A DNA stretch of 63,515 nt, taken from positions 1 through 63,515 of the forward strand of contig CAKVND010000004.1 in assembly GCA_934777245.1 (NCBI GenBank), given 5' to 3'. Origin of the DNA: an uncultured Candidatus Melainabacteria bacterium. Its GTDB lineage: Bacteria > Cyanobacteriota > Vampirovibrionia > Gastranaerophilales > Gastranaerophilaceae. Of this stretch, positions 51,781-61,910 are shown piece by piece. The notes beneath the pieces were generated by a model. The model had not been told where the DNA came from. It did not search any database and saw only the letters and a list, made by a program, of their open reading frames with translations. Made by a program: the position numbers and the translations under genes. Position 1 is the first letter of the stretch. The number at the start of each line of letters is the position of its first letter.

Positions 51781-53106
51781 ATGGAAGGTTTAATGAGCTT
51801 GATACATTCGCATGCGATTCCTGTATCAGCAGCTATACTTCTAGTCGCTTATGTATTTATTGCGACAGAAAAAATACCTAAAGTTACTGTTGCTCTTTTG
51901 GGTGCAGCTTTAACTTTGATTTTAGGACTTTTAGGTCAAGACAAGTTAGTAAATGGTGAATTCGATTTAGGTTATTTTATTAACTTTGTTGATTTTAACG
52001 TAATATTCTTACTTGTTTCAATGATGATTATTGTATCAATTGCAACAAGAAGTGGTATGTTTAACTGGATTGCCAACGAAATGTTGAAGATGACAAAAGG
52101 TAAACCAAAATTAATTTTAATTTCTTTGGCATTTTTTACAGCTATCGTTTCAGCGTTCTTGGATAACGTTACAACAGTTATTTTGATTATGCCTGTAACT
52201 TTTGTAATTGCAAAAGAATTGGATATCAACCCAATTCCATTCTTGATTACAGAAATTTTAGCATCAAACATTGGTGGTACAGCAACTTTAATCGGTGACC
52301 CACCAAACATTATTATTGGTAGCGCTGCAGGTCTTTCATTTATGGCATTCATAAAAGAATTGACAGGTATTGTATTTGCTATCTTGATTGTGAACGTTGG
52401 AATTTTAGCATTCATCTTTAGAAAACAACTTGTTGCTTCTCAAGAAAAAATGGACAAAGTTGCAAAATTAGACAACTCAAAAACTATTACTGACAAAGCA
52501 TTAATGATTCGCTCAGGCGTAGTATTATTACTTGTAATCATCGGCTTTATGCTACACGATATTACACACATCCAAACTTGTGTAACAGCAATGGCCGGTG
52601 CAGCTTTCTTGTTATTATTTGAAAAACCACAAAAAATCTTTAATGAAGTTGAATGGAATACAATCTTCTTCTTCATCGGCTTGTTCATTATTATCGGTGG
52701 TTTGGAACACGCCGGCGGTATCAAATTAATGTCAGAATGGTTGCTTAATGTAACTCACGGTTCACAAAAAGCTACTGCTATGATTATTCTTTGGGCTTCA
52801 GGTATTTTATCAGGTATCATTGATAACATTCCTTACACAGCTACAATGTCACCATTGTTGGTTGAAGTTCAAAAAGTTATGGGTGGCGATTACACATTCC
52901 CACTTTGGTGGTGCTTATCTTTAGGTGCTTGCTTAGGTGGAAACATGACAATTATTGGTGCAGCTGCAAACGTTATCGTATCAGAAACAGCAGCTTCAAC
53001 CGGTCATCCGATTAAATTTATGTACTTCTTAAAATATGGCGTGTTAGTAACATTTACATCATTGATTATGAGTACAGTTTATATTTGGTTGAGATTTTTA
53101 ACTTAG
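51781..53106 (+). CDS. Ion transporter of the ArsB/NhaD superfamily
   Basis: 441 residues with about 10-12 membrane helices. Signature segments: SAFLDNVTTVILIMPVTFVIAKELDINPIPFLI, ASNIGGTATLIGDPPNIIIGSAAGLSF in the first half, and IDNIPYTATMSPLLVEV, GACLGGNMTIIGAAANVI in the second. These inverted repeats fit Na+/H+ antiporters of the NhaD type or anion permeases such as ArsB and the P protein. Which ion is moved cannot be told. AGGAGG precedes ATG; a strong terminator follows. Confidence 0.88.
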   Translation: MEGLMSLIHSHAIPVSAAILLVAYVFIATEKIPKVTVALLGAALTLILGLLGQDKLVNGEFDLGYFINFVDFNVIFLLVSMMIIVSIATRSGMFNWIANEMLKMTKGKPKLILISLAFFTAIVSAFLDNVTTVILIMPVTFVIAKELDINPIPFLITEILASNIGGTATLIGDPPNIIIGSAAGLSFMAFIKELTGIVFAILIVNVGILAFIFRKQLVASQEKMDKVAKLDNSKTITDKALMIRSGVVLLLVIIGFMLHDITHIQTCVTAMAGAAFLLLFEKPQKIFNEVEWNTIFFFIGLFIIIGGLEHAGGIKLMSEWLLNVTHGSQKATAMIILWASGILSGIIDNIPYTATMSPLLVEVQKVMGGDYTFPLWWCLSLGACLGGNMTIIGAAANVIVSETAASTGHPIKFMYFLKYGVLVTFTSLIMSTVYIWLRFLT

Positions 53107-53126
53107 TTAAAATTAATAATTAATTA

Positions 53127-53160
53127 AAATGGCGAAGAAATATTAATTTCTTCGCCATTT
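53127..53160. terminator. Bidirectional terminator
   Basis: Perfect 15-bp stem AAATGGCGAAGAAAT/ATTTCTTCGCCATTT with a 4-nt loop, between convergent genes. Confidence 0.92.
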
Positions 53161-53169
53161 CTTTAAAAA

Positions 53170-53544
53170 TTATTCTTTAGCCTCTCTAAATTCTTCATCC
53201 GCCTCTTCTTCAATACGCTTAATCTCTAACTCTTCTTTTTCGTCATCTGTATCTTCTTCTAAAATATCTTTTGCAGATTTTTTATGTTTTTTTGAATTTA
53301 AAACAGATGCAACATTAGACATTGCTAGTGAATTCAATGTTGCTCGTAATAATGCACTTCTATCTACATAAGGCTCATTATAGTAGCCTTCTCCTTCCTC
53401 CTCGCCTTCTGGCGGAGGAAGATACATGGCTTCTGAACCATATTTTTCTTGGCTCATTTTTGCCGCAGTACCGGAAGGATCTCCACTTTTGAAATTGAAA
53501 GCCCCGCCGATTCCATAAAAACCTGCTGACCTATTATCTACCAC
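53170..53544 (-). CDS. Acidic hypothetical protein
   Basis: 124 residues from GTG 53544, preceded by GAGGT. The N-terminal part is Gly/Ser/Phe-rich (SAGFYGIGGAFNFKSGD), the middle has PPPEGEEEGEGYY, and the C-terminal 40 residues are almost all Glu, Asp and Lys, a likely charged helix. No signal peptide or named domain. Confidence 0.65.
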   Translation of the reverse strand: MVDNRSAGFYGIGGAFNFKSGDPSGTAAKMSQEKYGSEAMYLPPPEGEEEGEGYYNEPYVDRSALLRATLNSLAMSNVASVLNSKKHKKSAKDILEEDTDDEKEELEIKRIEEEADEEFREAKE

Positions 53545-53835
53545 TTTAAGACCTCGTATTTAAGAATAATATAACTCTATTATAATTATCCTCATAGCAT
53601 AATATAACCTCTAAAAAGATTATTTGCTAGTTTGTAACAGAATTGTTACAAAATTATTTCAACATCAACACTTTGATAAGCGCTAATAATACCTTCTATG
53701 GTTTCTTTTTATCTTCCTAAAAAATTCTGTTTATTAAGTACTTAAAAAATGAATTAAAAAATTATACACAACATTGTTATATTCAACAAAATATGATATT
53801 ATTTATATATACACAAATTAAGAGAGTTTATAATA
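53545..53835. other. Intergenic region with palindromes
   Basis: No gene. Holds a perfect inverted repeat TTTGTAACA-GAAT-TGTTACAAA (53631-53652), a 12-bp palindrome TTAAGTACTTAA (near 53733) and an A/T-rich promoter region before the PilZ gene. Confidence 0.55.
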
Positions 53836-54480
53836 ATGCAACATAATATATTAAGAGATTCCAATGTAACAAAAATATATTTAATGTACGTAGATGCCGG
53901 CACAAGAAAAAAAGTTCAAGTAAAACTACGTTTTATGGATGCAAAAGAATGTTATTTTGCAACTCCAACTCCAAGAGGTTTTGTCAAACCTAAACGTAAA
54001 ATTCCTGCTGAATTAAATGTATACACTACAGACGGCGTTTATAAAACAAAAGTAACTCTTTTGGATTCTAATATGTCATTGAACGAAGTTATGTACGAAG
54101 TTTCAATTCCTAACAAATGGGATTTTGTTCAATTACGTTCAAGTTCAAGAAAAGAAGTTGAGCTTCCGATTGAAATTACATTCAATGACGGCTTTAAAAT
54201 CACAACAACTACTCGTGATATTTCATTGGGCGGAATTTCATTTGTTTCAAAAGAACCTTTTAACAGTATCTACAAAAAGATTTCCTGTATTTTAACACTT
54301 ACGCTTCCACAAAAGGTTTTAATAAATTTTGCAGATGGAAAGATGACAACAGAAGCTAAATTTGTCAGAGAATCTGAACCAAATGATTTTGGAGAAGTCT
54401 TATACAGCTTTAAATTCTGTAGCATAAAACCTGATGATGAAGAAGTTTTGAAAAATTATTTATTACGTTTAGATTTTTAA
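53836..54480 (+). CDS. PilZ-domain protein (c-di-GMP receptor candidate)
   Basis: 214 residues. An N-terminal YcgR-like beta domain (about 1-105) precedes a PilZ domain. The binding motifs are visible: LRSSSRKEVELPIEI (the RxxxR-type motif) and TTRDISLGGISFVS (D-x-S-x-x-G). It could sense c-di-GMP made by the GGDEF protein at 23963-25420 and act on pili or other surface functions. AGAGAG lies before the ATG. A perfect inverted repeat lies about 185 nt upstream. Confidence 0.9.
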   Translation: MQHNILRDSNVTKIYLMYVDAGTRKKVQVKLRFMDAKECYFATPTPRGFVKPKRKIPAELNVYTTDGVYKTKVTLLDSNMSLNEVMYEVSIPNKWDFVQLRSSSRKEVELPIEITFNDGFKITTTTRDISLGGISFVSKEPFNSIYKKISCILTLTLPQKVLINFADGKMTTEAKFVRESEPNDFGEVLYSFKFCSIKPDDEEVLKNYLLRLDF

Positions 54481-54550
54481 TTCTAATTCTTAATTTGACT
54501 TTACTAAAATTTGAACTAATAATATTATATACACAAGCGAAGGTATTTAG

Positions 54551-54802
54551 ATGAAATTAGTAAACAGACTTAAAGTTTTTGAACAAAAGTATGTATTTTT
54601 GAGATGGGCGACAGGAGCGGAGTACGGTAAAGTTGTCTATGTTGGAGATGATTACATTGAGTTTAATATTATAGATATGGACACAATGGAATACAGAGAA
54701 ACAACTATTATTAATTCAAGCTTAATACTTGAAGCGATTTTTGGCGGGCCGGATATTGCGCGAATTGTCGCAGAAATATCATCAATGTTACCAGATTCAT
54801 AG
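54551..54802 (+). CDS. Small hypothetical protein
   Basis: 83 residues. Mostly beta-stranded (VFLRWATGAEYGKVVYVGDDYIEFNIIDMDTMEYRETTIINSSLILEAIF), suggestive of a small Sm-like barrel, but this is only a fold impression. It lies 70 nt after the PilZ gene and has its own terminator. GAAGG precedes the ATG. Confidence 0.7.
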   Translation: MKLVNRLKVFEQKYVFLRWATGAEYGKVVYVGDDYIEFNIIDMDTMEYRETTIINSSLILEAIFGGPDIARIVAEISSMLPDS

Positions 54803-54822
54803 TTAGTAAAAAAATAATATAC

Positions 54823-54861
54823 ACTAAAAAACATCTCTCTAATAGAGAGATGTTTTTTAGT
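54823..54861 (+). terminator. Rho-independent terminator
   Basis: Perfect 18-bp stem from ACTAAAAAACATCTCTCT to its complement with a 3-nt loop and a T-run. Confidence 0.93.
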
Positions 54862-54947
54862 ATACCATCACTTCTTAATAATTCTTAATTTCATTAAGAA
54901 AAATGAACACCAATAAAATTAACCTTTTCCATTCAATTATGTAACGA

Positions 54948-54957
54948 TTTGTAACAA
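54948..54957. promoter_or_regulatory. Recurring TTTGTWACAA-type motif
   Basis: TTTGTAACAA, with TGTAAC eight bases upstream, 117 nt before the small ORF at 55074. Confidence 0.3.
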
Positions 54958-55073
54958 GTTAGATAAAAACCCTAAAGTTTTCAAAAAAAATGCCGATAAC
55001 AAATATGTAAGCAAAAAGAAAACAAAAAGCAAAACAAAACATTGTGTATAGCAGTTGATTTTAGAGGTATGGT

Positions 55074-55244
55074 ATGGACGAACATGAAGCATTAATTGAA
55101 TATTCAGAGATGACAACATTCAACTTCAACTCTGAAGAATTTCAAAAAGTTAAAAAGGATTATTTAGAATGCAAAAAAGCAGCAACAAATTTTGCATGGC
55201 TTTTATCAAATTTTATTAGTCGATTCAAGCCGGAAAAAAACTAA
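55074..55244 (+). CDS. Small hypothetical protein
   Basis: 56 residues. GAGGT precedes the ATG. The peptide is helical and charged (MDEHEALIEYSEMTTFNFN at the start; CKKAATNFAWLLSNFISRF near the end, an amphipathic helix). Thirteen bases later comes the next small gene, so the two likely form one transcript. Function unknown. Confidence 0.65.
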   Translation: MDEHEALIEYSEMTTFNFNSEEFQKVKKDYLECKKAATNFAWLLSNFISRFKPEKN

Positions 55245-55257
55245 TTAAGGAGTATCA

Positions 55258-55533
55258 ATGAATAAAAAAGAATACAACAATAAATGTTTTTCTCCAAGTT
55301 GGATTGAAATCGATTTGGATGATGTAAATACAGTCAATAAGGAGGTTAATCAATCAGAACAAGTTCGTCAGCACACAGTTAAGGAGGAATGCCTAGAGAG
55401 CAAACGACGTAAAGATTTAAATACATTATTGAGAGAGCTTGACGAAATCAAGCAAAATATTGAAAAAGTTGCAGAAAAGCAGCATAGGTTGGCAAATTTA
55501 ATGAGTTTTTACACAGGCGAATTCGCACGATAA
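55258..55533 (+). CDS. Small coiled-coil hypothetical protein
   Basis: 91 residues. AAGGAG precedes the ATG. The second half (RKDLNTLLRELDEIKQNIEKVAEKQHRL) is a clear coiled coil. The first half is polar. It follows the 56-residue gene and is ended by a strong terminator. Function unknown. Confidence 0.75.
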   Translation: MNKKEYNNKCFSPSWIEIDLDDVNTVNKEVNQSEQVRQHTVKEECLESKRRKDLNTLLRELDEIKQNIEKVAEKQHRLANLMSFYTGEFAR

Positions 55534-55561
55534 ACTCTATAATGTCCAATTGAATATTTAA

Positions 55562-55597
55562 CAAAAAGACGGTAGTTATGAGATGCCGTCTTTTTTG
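55562..55597 (+). terminator. Rho-independent terminator
   Basis: AAAAAGACGG/CCGTCTTTTT stem with a 13-nt loop and T-run. Confidence 0.9.
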
Positions 55598-55642
55598 TAT
55601 GAAATTTCATCTAAATTCATTAAATGACTTTTATTAAATTAC

Positions 55643-55659
55643 TGTTATAATATATGATT
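55643..55659 (+). promoter_or_regulatory. Extended -10 giving a leaderless mRNA
   Basis: ATGACT (55624-55629), a 16-bp spacer and TGT-TATAAT (55643-55651), then eight bases and the ATG at 55660. No Shine-Dalgarno site is present. Confidence 0.5.
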
Positions 55660-56148
55660 ATGAAGAGAATTTTAATTTTACTATTTTTCATATTAACTAC
55701 AACTGCCGTACTAGCAGAAGAATTCACATTAAGCGCAGGAGTTGTAATAAATGATATTCCAAAAGCTTTTTTTGGTAGTTGGCGCATAAATGCAAAACTT
55801 GTTGATACAAACAGTTATGGCACATTTAAACCAACAAGCATAGATATGTGGAATTTATCAAGAGTAGGCGATAGAATAATGCTGTCAAATCCTTTTAGCG
55901 GTGCTAATGCAGAAATCTCTGTTAAAGCTGTTGAAGGTAACATTATAGTATTTTCTAAAAAAGCACCTTATGACAATAAAATTCTAACTGATACAGTAAC
56001 ATTAAGACTTTCTGACAATACTTTTTCGGGCATAAACGATTTAACTTTAGAATCTTTTTCACTTGTTGATAATCATCTTATGAAAACTGAACATGCCAAA
56101 TACAAAATAAATGGTGAAAAAATTTCTGGTGAAAGTATTTTACATTAA
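55660..56148 (+). CDS. Secreted hypothetical protein
   Basis: 162 residues from ATG 55660; an in-frame ATG at 55654 lies too close to the -10. Signal peptide MKRILILLFFILTTTAVLA, cleaved before EEFTLS. The mature protein is beta-rich and resembles small extracytoplasmic lipocalin- or jellyroll-like proteins (FGSWRINAKLVDTNSYGTFKPTSIDMWNLSRVGDRIMLSNP), but no family is named. Convergent with the next gene. Confidence 0.75.
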   Translation: MKRILILLFFILTTTAVLAEEFTLSAGVVINDIPKAFFGSWRINAKLVDTNSYGTFKPTSIDMWNLSRVGDRIMLSNPFSGANAEISVKAVEGNIIVFSKKAPYDNKILTDTVTLRLSDNTFSGINDLTLESFSLVDNHLMKTEHAKYKINGEKISGESILH

Positions 56149-56150
56149 TA

Positions 56151-56489
56151 CTATTTCTTAAAAATAAAAAATACAGCAAGAATTATAAATACAAAACCTA
56201 TTAAATAATTCCATTTAAATTGTTCTTTTAAATACAAAACAGAAAAAAACGAAAAAACTGTTAAGGTAATAACTTCTTGTATTGTTTTAAGTTGAACCGC
56301 ATTATAACAATTATAACCAATTCTATTTGCCGGAACTTGAAAACAATATTCGAAAAATGCAATTCCCCAACTCACAAGAATTACTAACAATAATGGCAAA
56401 CTCCTAAAACGCAAATGCCCATACCAAGCAAATGTCATAAATATATTAGAAATTAGTAATAATAAAATCGGTAGTACATGTCTCAACAT
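56151..56489 (-). CDS. DUF486 family membrane protein
   Basis: 112 residues with four membrane helices. The segments ISNIFMTFAWYGHL, WGIAFFEYCFQVPANRIGY and AVQLKTIQEVITLTVFSFFSVLYLKE match the DUF486 family, small relatives of DMT transporters. Substrate unknown. It is divergent from atpD with about 90 bp between. Confidence 0.9.
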   Translation of the reverse strand: MLRHVLPILLLLISNIFMTFAWYGHLRFRSLPLLLVILVSWGIAFFEYCFQVPANRIGYNCYNAVQLKTIQEVITLTVFSFFSVLYLKEQFKWNYLIGFVFIILAVFFIFKK

Positions 56490-56552
56490 AATAATTATTG
56501 TAATACAAAAATTTTTTTAACTCGTTGTAATAAAACTTTTTATATTATATAA

Positions 56553-57989
<1,437 letters not shown>

Positions 57990-58019
57990 AGAATTAAAAG
58001 CAAATTTTGAAAAAAAATT

Positions 58020-58185
58020 AACAATGGAAAATTGAAAGTGGAAAATGGAAAATTGTTTTAAACATTTATTAATTTTAAATAATTCAATATTAAACGTATT
58101 ATATTAAAAAATGTAGGGTGCAATTTTTTGCACCAAATAAATAATTTTCCATTTTCAATTATCCATTTTCCATTAAAACAATATT
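58020..58185. repeat. Palindromic element between atpD and atpC
   Basis: A left arm rich in ATGGAAAATTG (58024-58055) is roughly inverted at 58144-58178 (TTTCCATTTTCAATTATCC). The centre has a perfect GGTGCAA-TTTT-TTGCACC hairpin (58117-58134). The arms match only in part. The element separates two genes that are normally close. Confidence 0.6.
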
Positions 58186-58203
58186 TGTTTTGGAAGGTAT
58201 GCA

Positions 58204-58596
58204 ATGAACTTAAAAATAATTACTCACGAACGAATAGTTTTTGAAGGCGAAGTTGATGAACTCGTGCTTCAAACTACAGGTGGACAAATCGGTATTTTGA
58301 AAGACCACGTTCCACTTACAACCGCACTTGATATCGGTGTTACGAAAGCAAAAATTGGCGAAAAATACAAATATTTTGCAACAATGGGCGGAATTTTCCA
58401 ATTCAAAGACAATGTTGCAACAATTTTGACTGATGTTTGCGAAGACGGTTGTGATATCGACGTAACTCGTGCAAATGATGCAAAACATAGAGCAGAAGCT
58501 CGTTTGGCTGATAATGATGCGAAAATCGATGCAGAACGTGCGCAAGCAGCATTAGCTCGTTCTCTCGCAAGATTGAAAGCAGCATTAAATAAATAA
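58204..58596 (+). CDS. atpC: F1F0 ATP synthase subunit epsilon
   Basis: 130 residues. The N-terminal beta domain (MNLKIITHERIVFEGEVDELVLQTTGGQIGILKDHVPLTTALDIG) and C-terminal helical hairpin (ANDAKHRAEARL...RAQAALARSLARLKAAL) are typical. The Ala-rich tail may act in inhibition. GGAAGGT precedes the ATG. Partner of atpD 214 bp upstream. Confidence 0.96.
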   Translation: MNLKIITHERIVFEGEVDELVLQTTGGQIGILKDHVPLTTALDIGVTKAKIGEKYKYFATMGGIFQFKDNVATILTDVCEDGCDIDVTRANDAKHRAEARLADNDAKIDAERAQAALARSLARLKAALNK

Positions 58597-58616
58597 TTAA
58601 ATAATTAAATAAAATG

Positions 58617-58646
58617 AAAAGAGGATAATAAATCCTCTTTTTTTCT
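58617..58646 (+). terminator. Rho-independent terminator
   Basis: AAAAGAGGAT/ATCCTCTTTT stem with a short A/T loop and T-run after atpC. Confidence 0.9.
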
Positions 58647-58680
58647 CTTATAACTTTTATAAATATTTATATAATCTGAT

Positions 58681-60234
58681 TTATTTTTTCTTTTCTGCTA
58701 ATTCACTATCCATTCTCAAGAAAACAGGATTGATATTTTCTTTATCAATTAAATGTCCTGCTTTTAGGCTGTTGCAAGTGATATCATCCAATTTAACGCC
58801 TAAATCGTAAGACAATTGTTCAGCCATAGCTTTTGCAATATTTGGACAGTATGGATAAATTAATGACGCAATAACAGTCATAACTTGTAATACGTTAGTT
58901 AAAACAACACCGCATTTTTCCATGTTACCTTCTTTAGCCAAAGTCCAAGGCGCATTGTCTGTAACATATTTATTTGTAACGTCAACTAATTCAATAATTT
59001 TTTGAGCAGCTTCCTGAACTTCAAAATAATCGAAGTGATGTTTTACTTCTTTAACAGTTTCTAAAGCTTTTTCCGCTAATTCGTTTTTACCCAAAAATTC
59101 AGGTTTAATATCACCATCAAAATACTTAACAAGCATTGAAAGAGTTCTATTCAATAAGTTACCCATTGAATTTGCAAGGTGAGCGTTAACTTTTTCCTTG
59201 AAATCCAAGTCAGAATAATTACCGTCTTTTCCGCAAGGTGCAGCAGACGCCATATAATATCTGAATGGGTCCGGAATATCAAGATTGAAAGCTTCTAAAA
59301 CGCTTGTTGGAGAAATTACGTTACCTAAAGATTTTGACATTTTTGTTTGGTCTATAGTAATCCAGCCATGTGCCAAAATGTGTTTAGGAAGTGGTAAATC
59401 TAAAGCCATAAGAATTGCTAACCAGTAAATGCTGTGGAATTTCAAGATATCTTTTCCGATAACTTGAACATCAGCAGGCCAAAGCTTTTCAAATTTTTCG
59501 TCGCTTCCATCAGGGTCATAACCAATTGCTGTAATATAGTTTGAAAGCGCGTCAATCCAAACATAAATAACTTGTGAAGGGTCATCTAAAACAGGAATAC
59601 CCCAACTTACATTTGTATTTACACGAGAAACCGAAATGTCTTCAATATTTTCTAACTGATTCAAAACTTCATTTGCGCGGAATGAAGGAATTATAAAATC
59701 AGGATTTGATTTGATGTGCTTGATAATTGCGTCTTTGTATTTTGTTAATTTAAAGAAATAGTTTTCTTCTTCAACAACTTCAGGTTTCTTTTGGTGGTCA
59801 GGACAAAGTCCGTCTTCTGTTAAATCTTTTTCGTTCAAAAATGCTTCACAACCTGAACAATAAAGACCTGTATAAGAATGTTTATAAATATCACCTTTAT
59901 CTAGAAGTTTTTTGAAAATCTTTTGAACAACTTTTTCATGTTGTTCATCAGTTGTTCTTATAAACTGAGAATAATCAACATCAAGAGCTTTCCAAGCTTC
60001 TTGAAATTTTTGTGCATTCATATCGCAAAATTCTTTTGGTGAAACACCTTTTTCCGCTGATGTTTTTTGAATTTTAATACCGTGTTCATCAGTTCCTGTT
60101 AAGAAATAAGTATCTTCACATCTTTGAGTATAATGTCTGTAAATAACATCTGTAAGAATTTTTTCATAAGCGTGTCCAATGTGTGGCGCGCCATTTACGT
60201 AGTCAATTGCAGTCGTTGTATAAAATTTTGCCAT
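58681..60234 (-). CDS. metG: Methionyl-tRNA synthetase
   Basis: 517 residues, the short form without a C-terminal tRNA-binding domain. HIGH motif in GAPHIGHAYEKI (near residue 15), KMSKS in KMSKSLGNVISP near 300, and a zinc-knuckle region YCSGCEAFLNEKD...LCPDH. The C-terminal anticodon domain holds NSMGNLLNRTLSMLVKYF and APWTLAKEG. GAGGA precedes the ATG. An extended -10 (TGC-TATAAT) lies upstream at 60268-60276. Confidence 0.97.
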   Translation of the reverse strand: MAKFYTTTAIDYVNGAPHIGHAYEKILTDVIYRHYTQRCEDTYFLTGTDEHGIKIQKTSAEKGVSPKEFCDMNAQKFQEAWKALDVDYSQFIRTTDEQHEKVVQKIFKKLLDKGDIYKHSYTGLYCSGCEAFLNEKDLTEDGLCPDHQKKPEVVEEENYFFKLTKYKDAIIKHIKSNPDFIIPSFRANEVLNQLENIEDISVSRVNTNVSWGIPVLDDPSQVIYVWIDALSNYITAIGYDPDGSDEKFEKLWPADVQVIGKDILKFHSIYWLAILMALDLPLPKHILAHGWITIDQTKMSKSLGNVISPTSVLEAFNLDIPDPFRYYMASAAPCGKDGNYSDLDFKEKVNAHLANSMGNLLNRTLSMLVKYFDGDIKPEFLGKNELAEKALETVKEVKHHFDYFEVQEAAQKIIELVDVTNKYVTDNAPWTLAKEGNMEKCGVVLTNVLQVMTVIASLIYPYCPNIAKAMAEQLSYDLGVKLDDITCNSLKAGHLIDKENINPVFLRMDSELAEKKK

Positions 60235-60364
60235 ATCTTAAATCCTCTTTATTATTCAATTAAGTCGATTATAGCACAAAAAAATATGATTTTTGTACGA
60301 TTATATTAATAAAAAAATTTATTTACTAGCAAATTTAATTTTTACAAGTTTTATAAAAAATACT

Positions 60365-60934
60365 ATGATACAAAATAACATTTCCTCAATAAATTTCGGT
60401 GCTAAATATCTTAAAACCGTTGATATCAAAAAATTAGACAAACAAACAGGACAATTTTATCCTGCACAAGCTTCGTTTGTTGAATATGATCCAAAAAATT
60501 TACATGATTTAAAAACATTAGTTAGGACTTCTCATAATTGGAAAAAAGGATTATTTGTACATGTTATAGCTCAAAAAGCCGGATATTTAACGCAAAATTT
60601 ACTACCTCCTCAACATAACAAAATTTATATATTAACTTCGCAGAATGATAATTTTAATAAAATTCATGCAAAATATATACTAGGTTTAGCAGATATAGAA
60701 AAATTACCTAACGGAAAAGATGAACTTGAATATTTTGAAGTAAATCCTAAACACAAACACGGAAGCGAAAATCGTGAATATAAAAATATTGGAGAAGCTA
60801 TGATGAATGAATTAAAAAATTTATGTAAAAAATCTATAAGCTTATATTCTTCAAGCGAAGGCACAAAATTTTATGAAAAAGAAGGTTTCAAAATAATTGA
60901 CAAATCTTTTCTAAAATATATTTGGAGAAAATAA
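60365..60934 (+). CDS. Tagged GNAT-like protein, paralogue 2
   Basis: 189 residues from ATG 60365, chosen because it gives MIQNNISSINFGAKYLKTVDIKKLDKQTGQFYPAQASFVEYDPKN in line with its two paralogues; the frame also extends upstream to 60293. Later parts fit a GNAT fold: KYILGLADIE, NIGEAMMNELKNLC and SSEGTKFYEKEGFKIIDKS. It overlaps nothing and is followed by paralogue 3 after two bases. Substrate unknown. Confidence 0.72.
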   Translation: MIQNNISSINFGAKYLKTVDIKKLDKQTGQFYPAQASFVEYDPKNLHDLKTLVRTSHNWKKGLFVHVIAQKAGYLTQNLLPPQHNKIYILTSQNDNFNKIHAKYILGLADIEKLPNGKDELEYFEVNPKHKHGSENREYKNIGEAMMNELKNLCKKSISLYSSSEGTKFYEKEGFKIIDKSFLKYIWRK

Positions 60935-60936
60935 AT

Positions 60937-61530
60937 ATGATAACAAATTATACAAATACACCTAATTTTAAAGCTAAATTCATTGATAAAACGCAAGTTA
61001 AAAAATTAAATAAAGTTACAAAAAAATACGAAAATATTGAAGCATCATTTTTAGAATTTGATCCAAAGAACAAAAAAGATTTAAAAACATTAAAAGATTT
61101 ATCTATTTATTGGAACGAATCTTCTTTTGCTTGGGATATCTGTGAAACCGCTAAAGCAATAGTAGAAAATTTTATAAATCCTAATACAAATAAAGTTTAT
61201 ATACTTACAAAACAAAAAGATAATTTTAAATCTTTAAAATATAATGATGTTTTAGGTTTAGCAGATGTTGAAAGCAAAGAAAACAATATCGGAGAAGACA
61301 TTTTAGAAATTCATAGACTACAAGTTGATCCTGAATTTGCAATAAATAATAACAATTTAAATAAAAAAATACCTGAAATTAAACATATTGGAACTGAAAT
61401 ATTAAACATCTTAAAAAAGTTTAATAAAACTATTGAATTAAACTCTGTTAGTTCTGCACTTGATTTCTACGAAATTAACGGATTTAAAAATATAAATGAA
61501 AATCCTCTAAATTTGCGTTGGAGACCTTAA
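60937..61530 (+). CDS. Tagged GNAT-like protein, paralogue 3
   Basis: 197 residues from ATG 60937, chosen over an upstream in-frame ATG because TTGGAGA lies just before it, inside the end of paralogue 2. Begins MITNYTNTPNFKAKFIDKTQVKKLNKVTKKYENIEASFLEFDPKN, an obvious relative. GNAT-like parts: VLGLADVESKE, IGTEILNILKKF and SSALDFYEINGFKNINE. It is adjacent to paralogue 2, probably co-transcribed; tandem duplication is likely. Confidence 0.72.
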   Translation: MITNYTNTPNFKAKFIDKTQVKKLNKVTKKYENIEASFLEFDPKNKKDLKTLKDLSIYWNESSFAWDICETAKAIVENFINPNTNKVYILTKQKDNFKSLKYNDVLGLADVESKENNIGEDILEIHRLQVDPEFAINNNNLNKKIPEIKHIGTEILNILKKFNKTIELNSVSSALDFYEINGFKNINENPLNLRWRP

Positions 61531-61534
61531 AATA

Positions 61535-61813
61535 CTAAACTGTATGCATTTTTTCAAAAATGCCTTTTTTCTGAACCCAAACTTCAACTTCTAATCTATT
61601 ACCTTCTTCAATCAAAGCATTTTTTAAATCTTTAAAATTTAATTCAGAATGTTCAATATCGCATAACATGAACATTACAAAATGTCCTTGCATCAATGTT
61701 TGCTTGATATCTTCTATATTAACTTTATGTTTAGAAAGAACTGCCGAAATACTTGATACAATACCAACTTTATCAGAACCTGAAACTGTAATAATAATTT
61801 TGTAATCGTCCAT
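61535..61813 (-). CDS. ACT-domain protein (UPF0237 / GcvR-like)
   Basis: 92 residues, one ACT domain: IIITVSGSDKVGIVSSISAVLSKHKVNIEDIKQTLMQGHFVMFMLCDI. Small ACT proteins of this kind bind amino acids and act as regulators. GGAGAG precedes the ATG. Convergent with paralogue 3. Confidence 0.92.
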   Translation of the reverse strand: MDDYKIIITVSGSDKVGIVSSISAVLSKHKVNIEDIKQTLMQGHFVMFMLCDIEHSELNFKDLKNALIEEGNRLEVEVWVQKKGIFEKMHTV

Positions 61814-61910
61814 TTTTACTCTCCTATAATTTATACTCTAATTCTAGCATGAAATTTTTATTTTTAGTGTTAAAATATCTCTATCAAATCTATAAAAAGG
61901 AGAGTTTATT

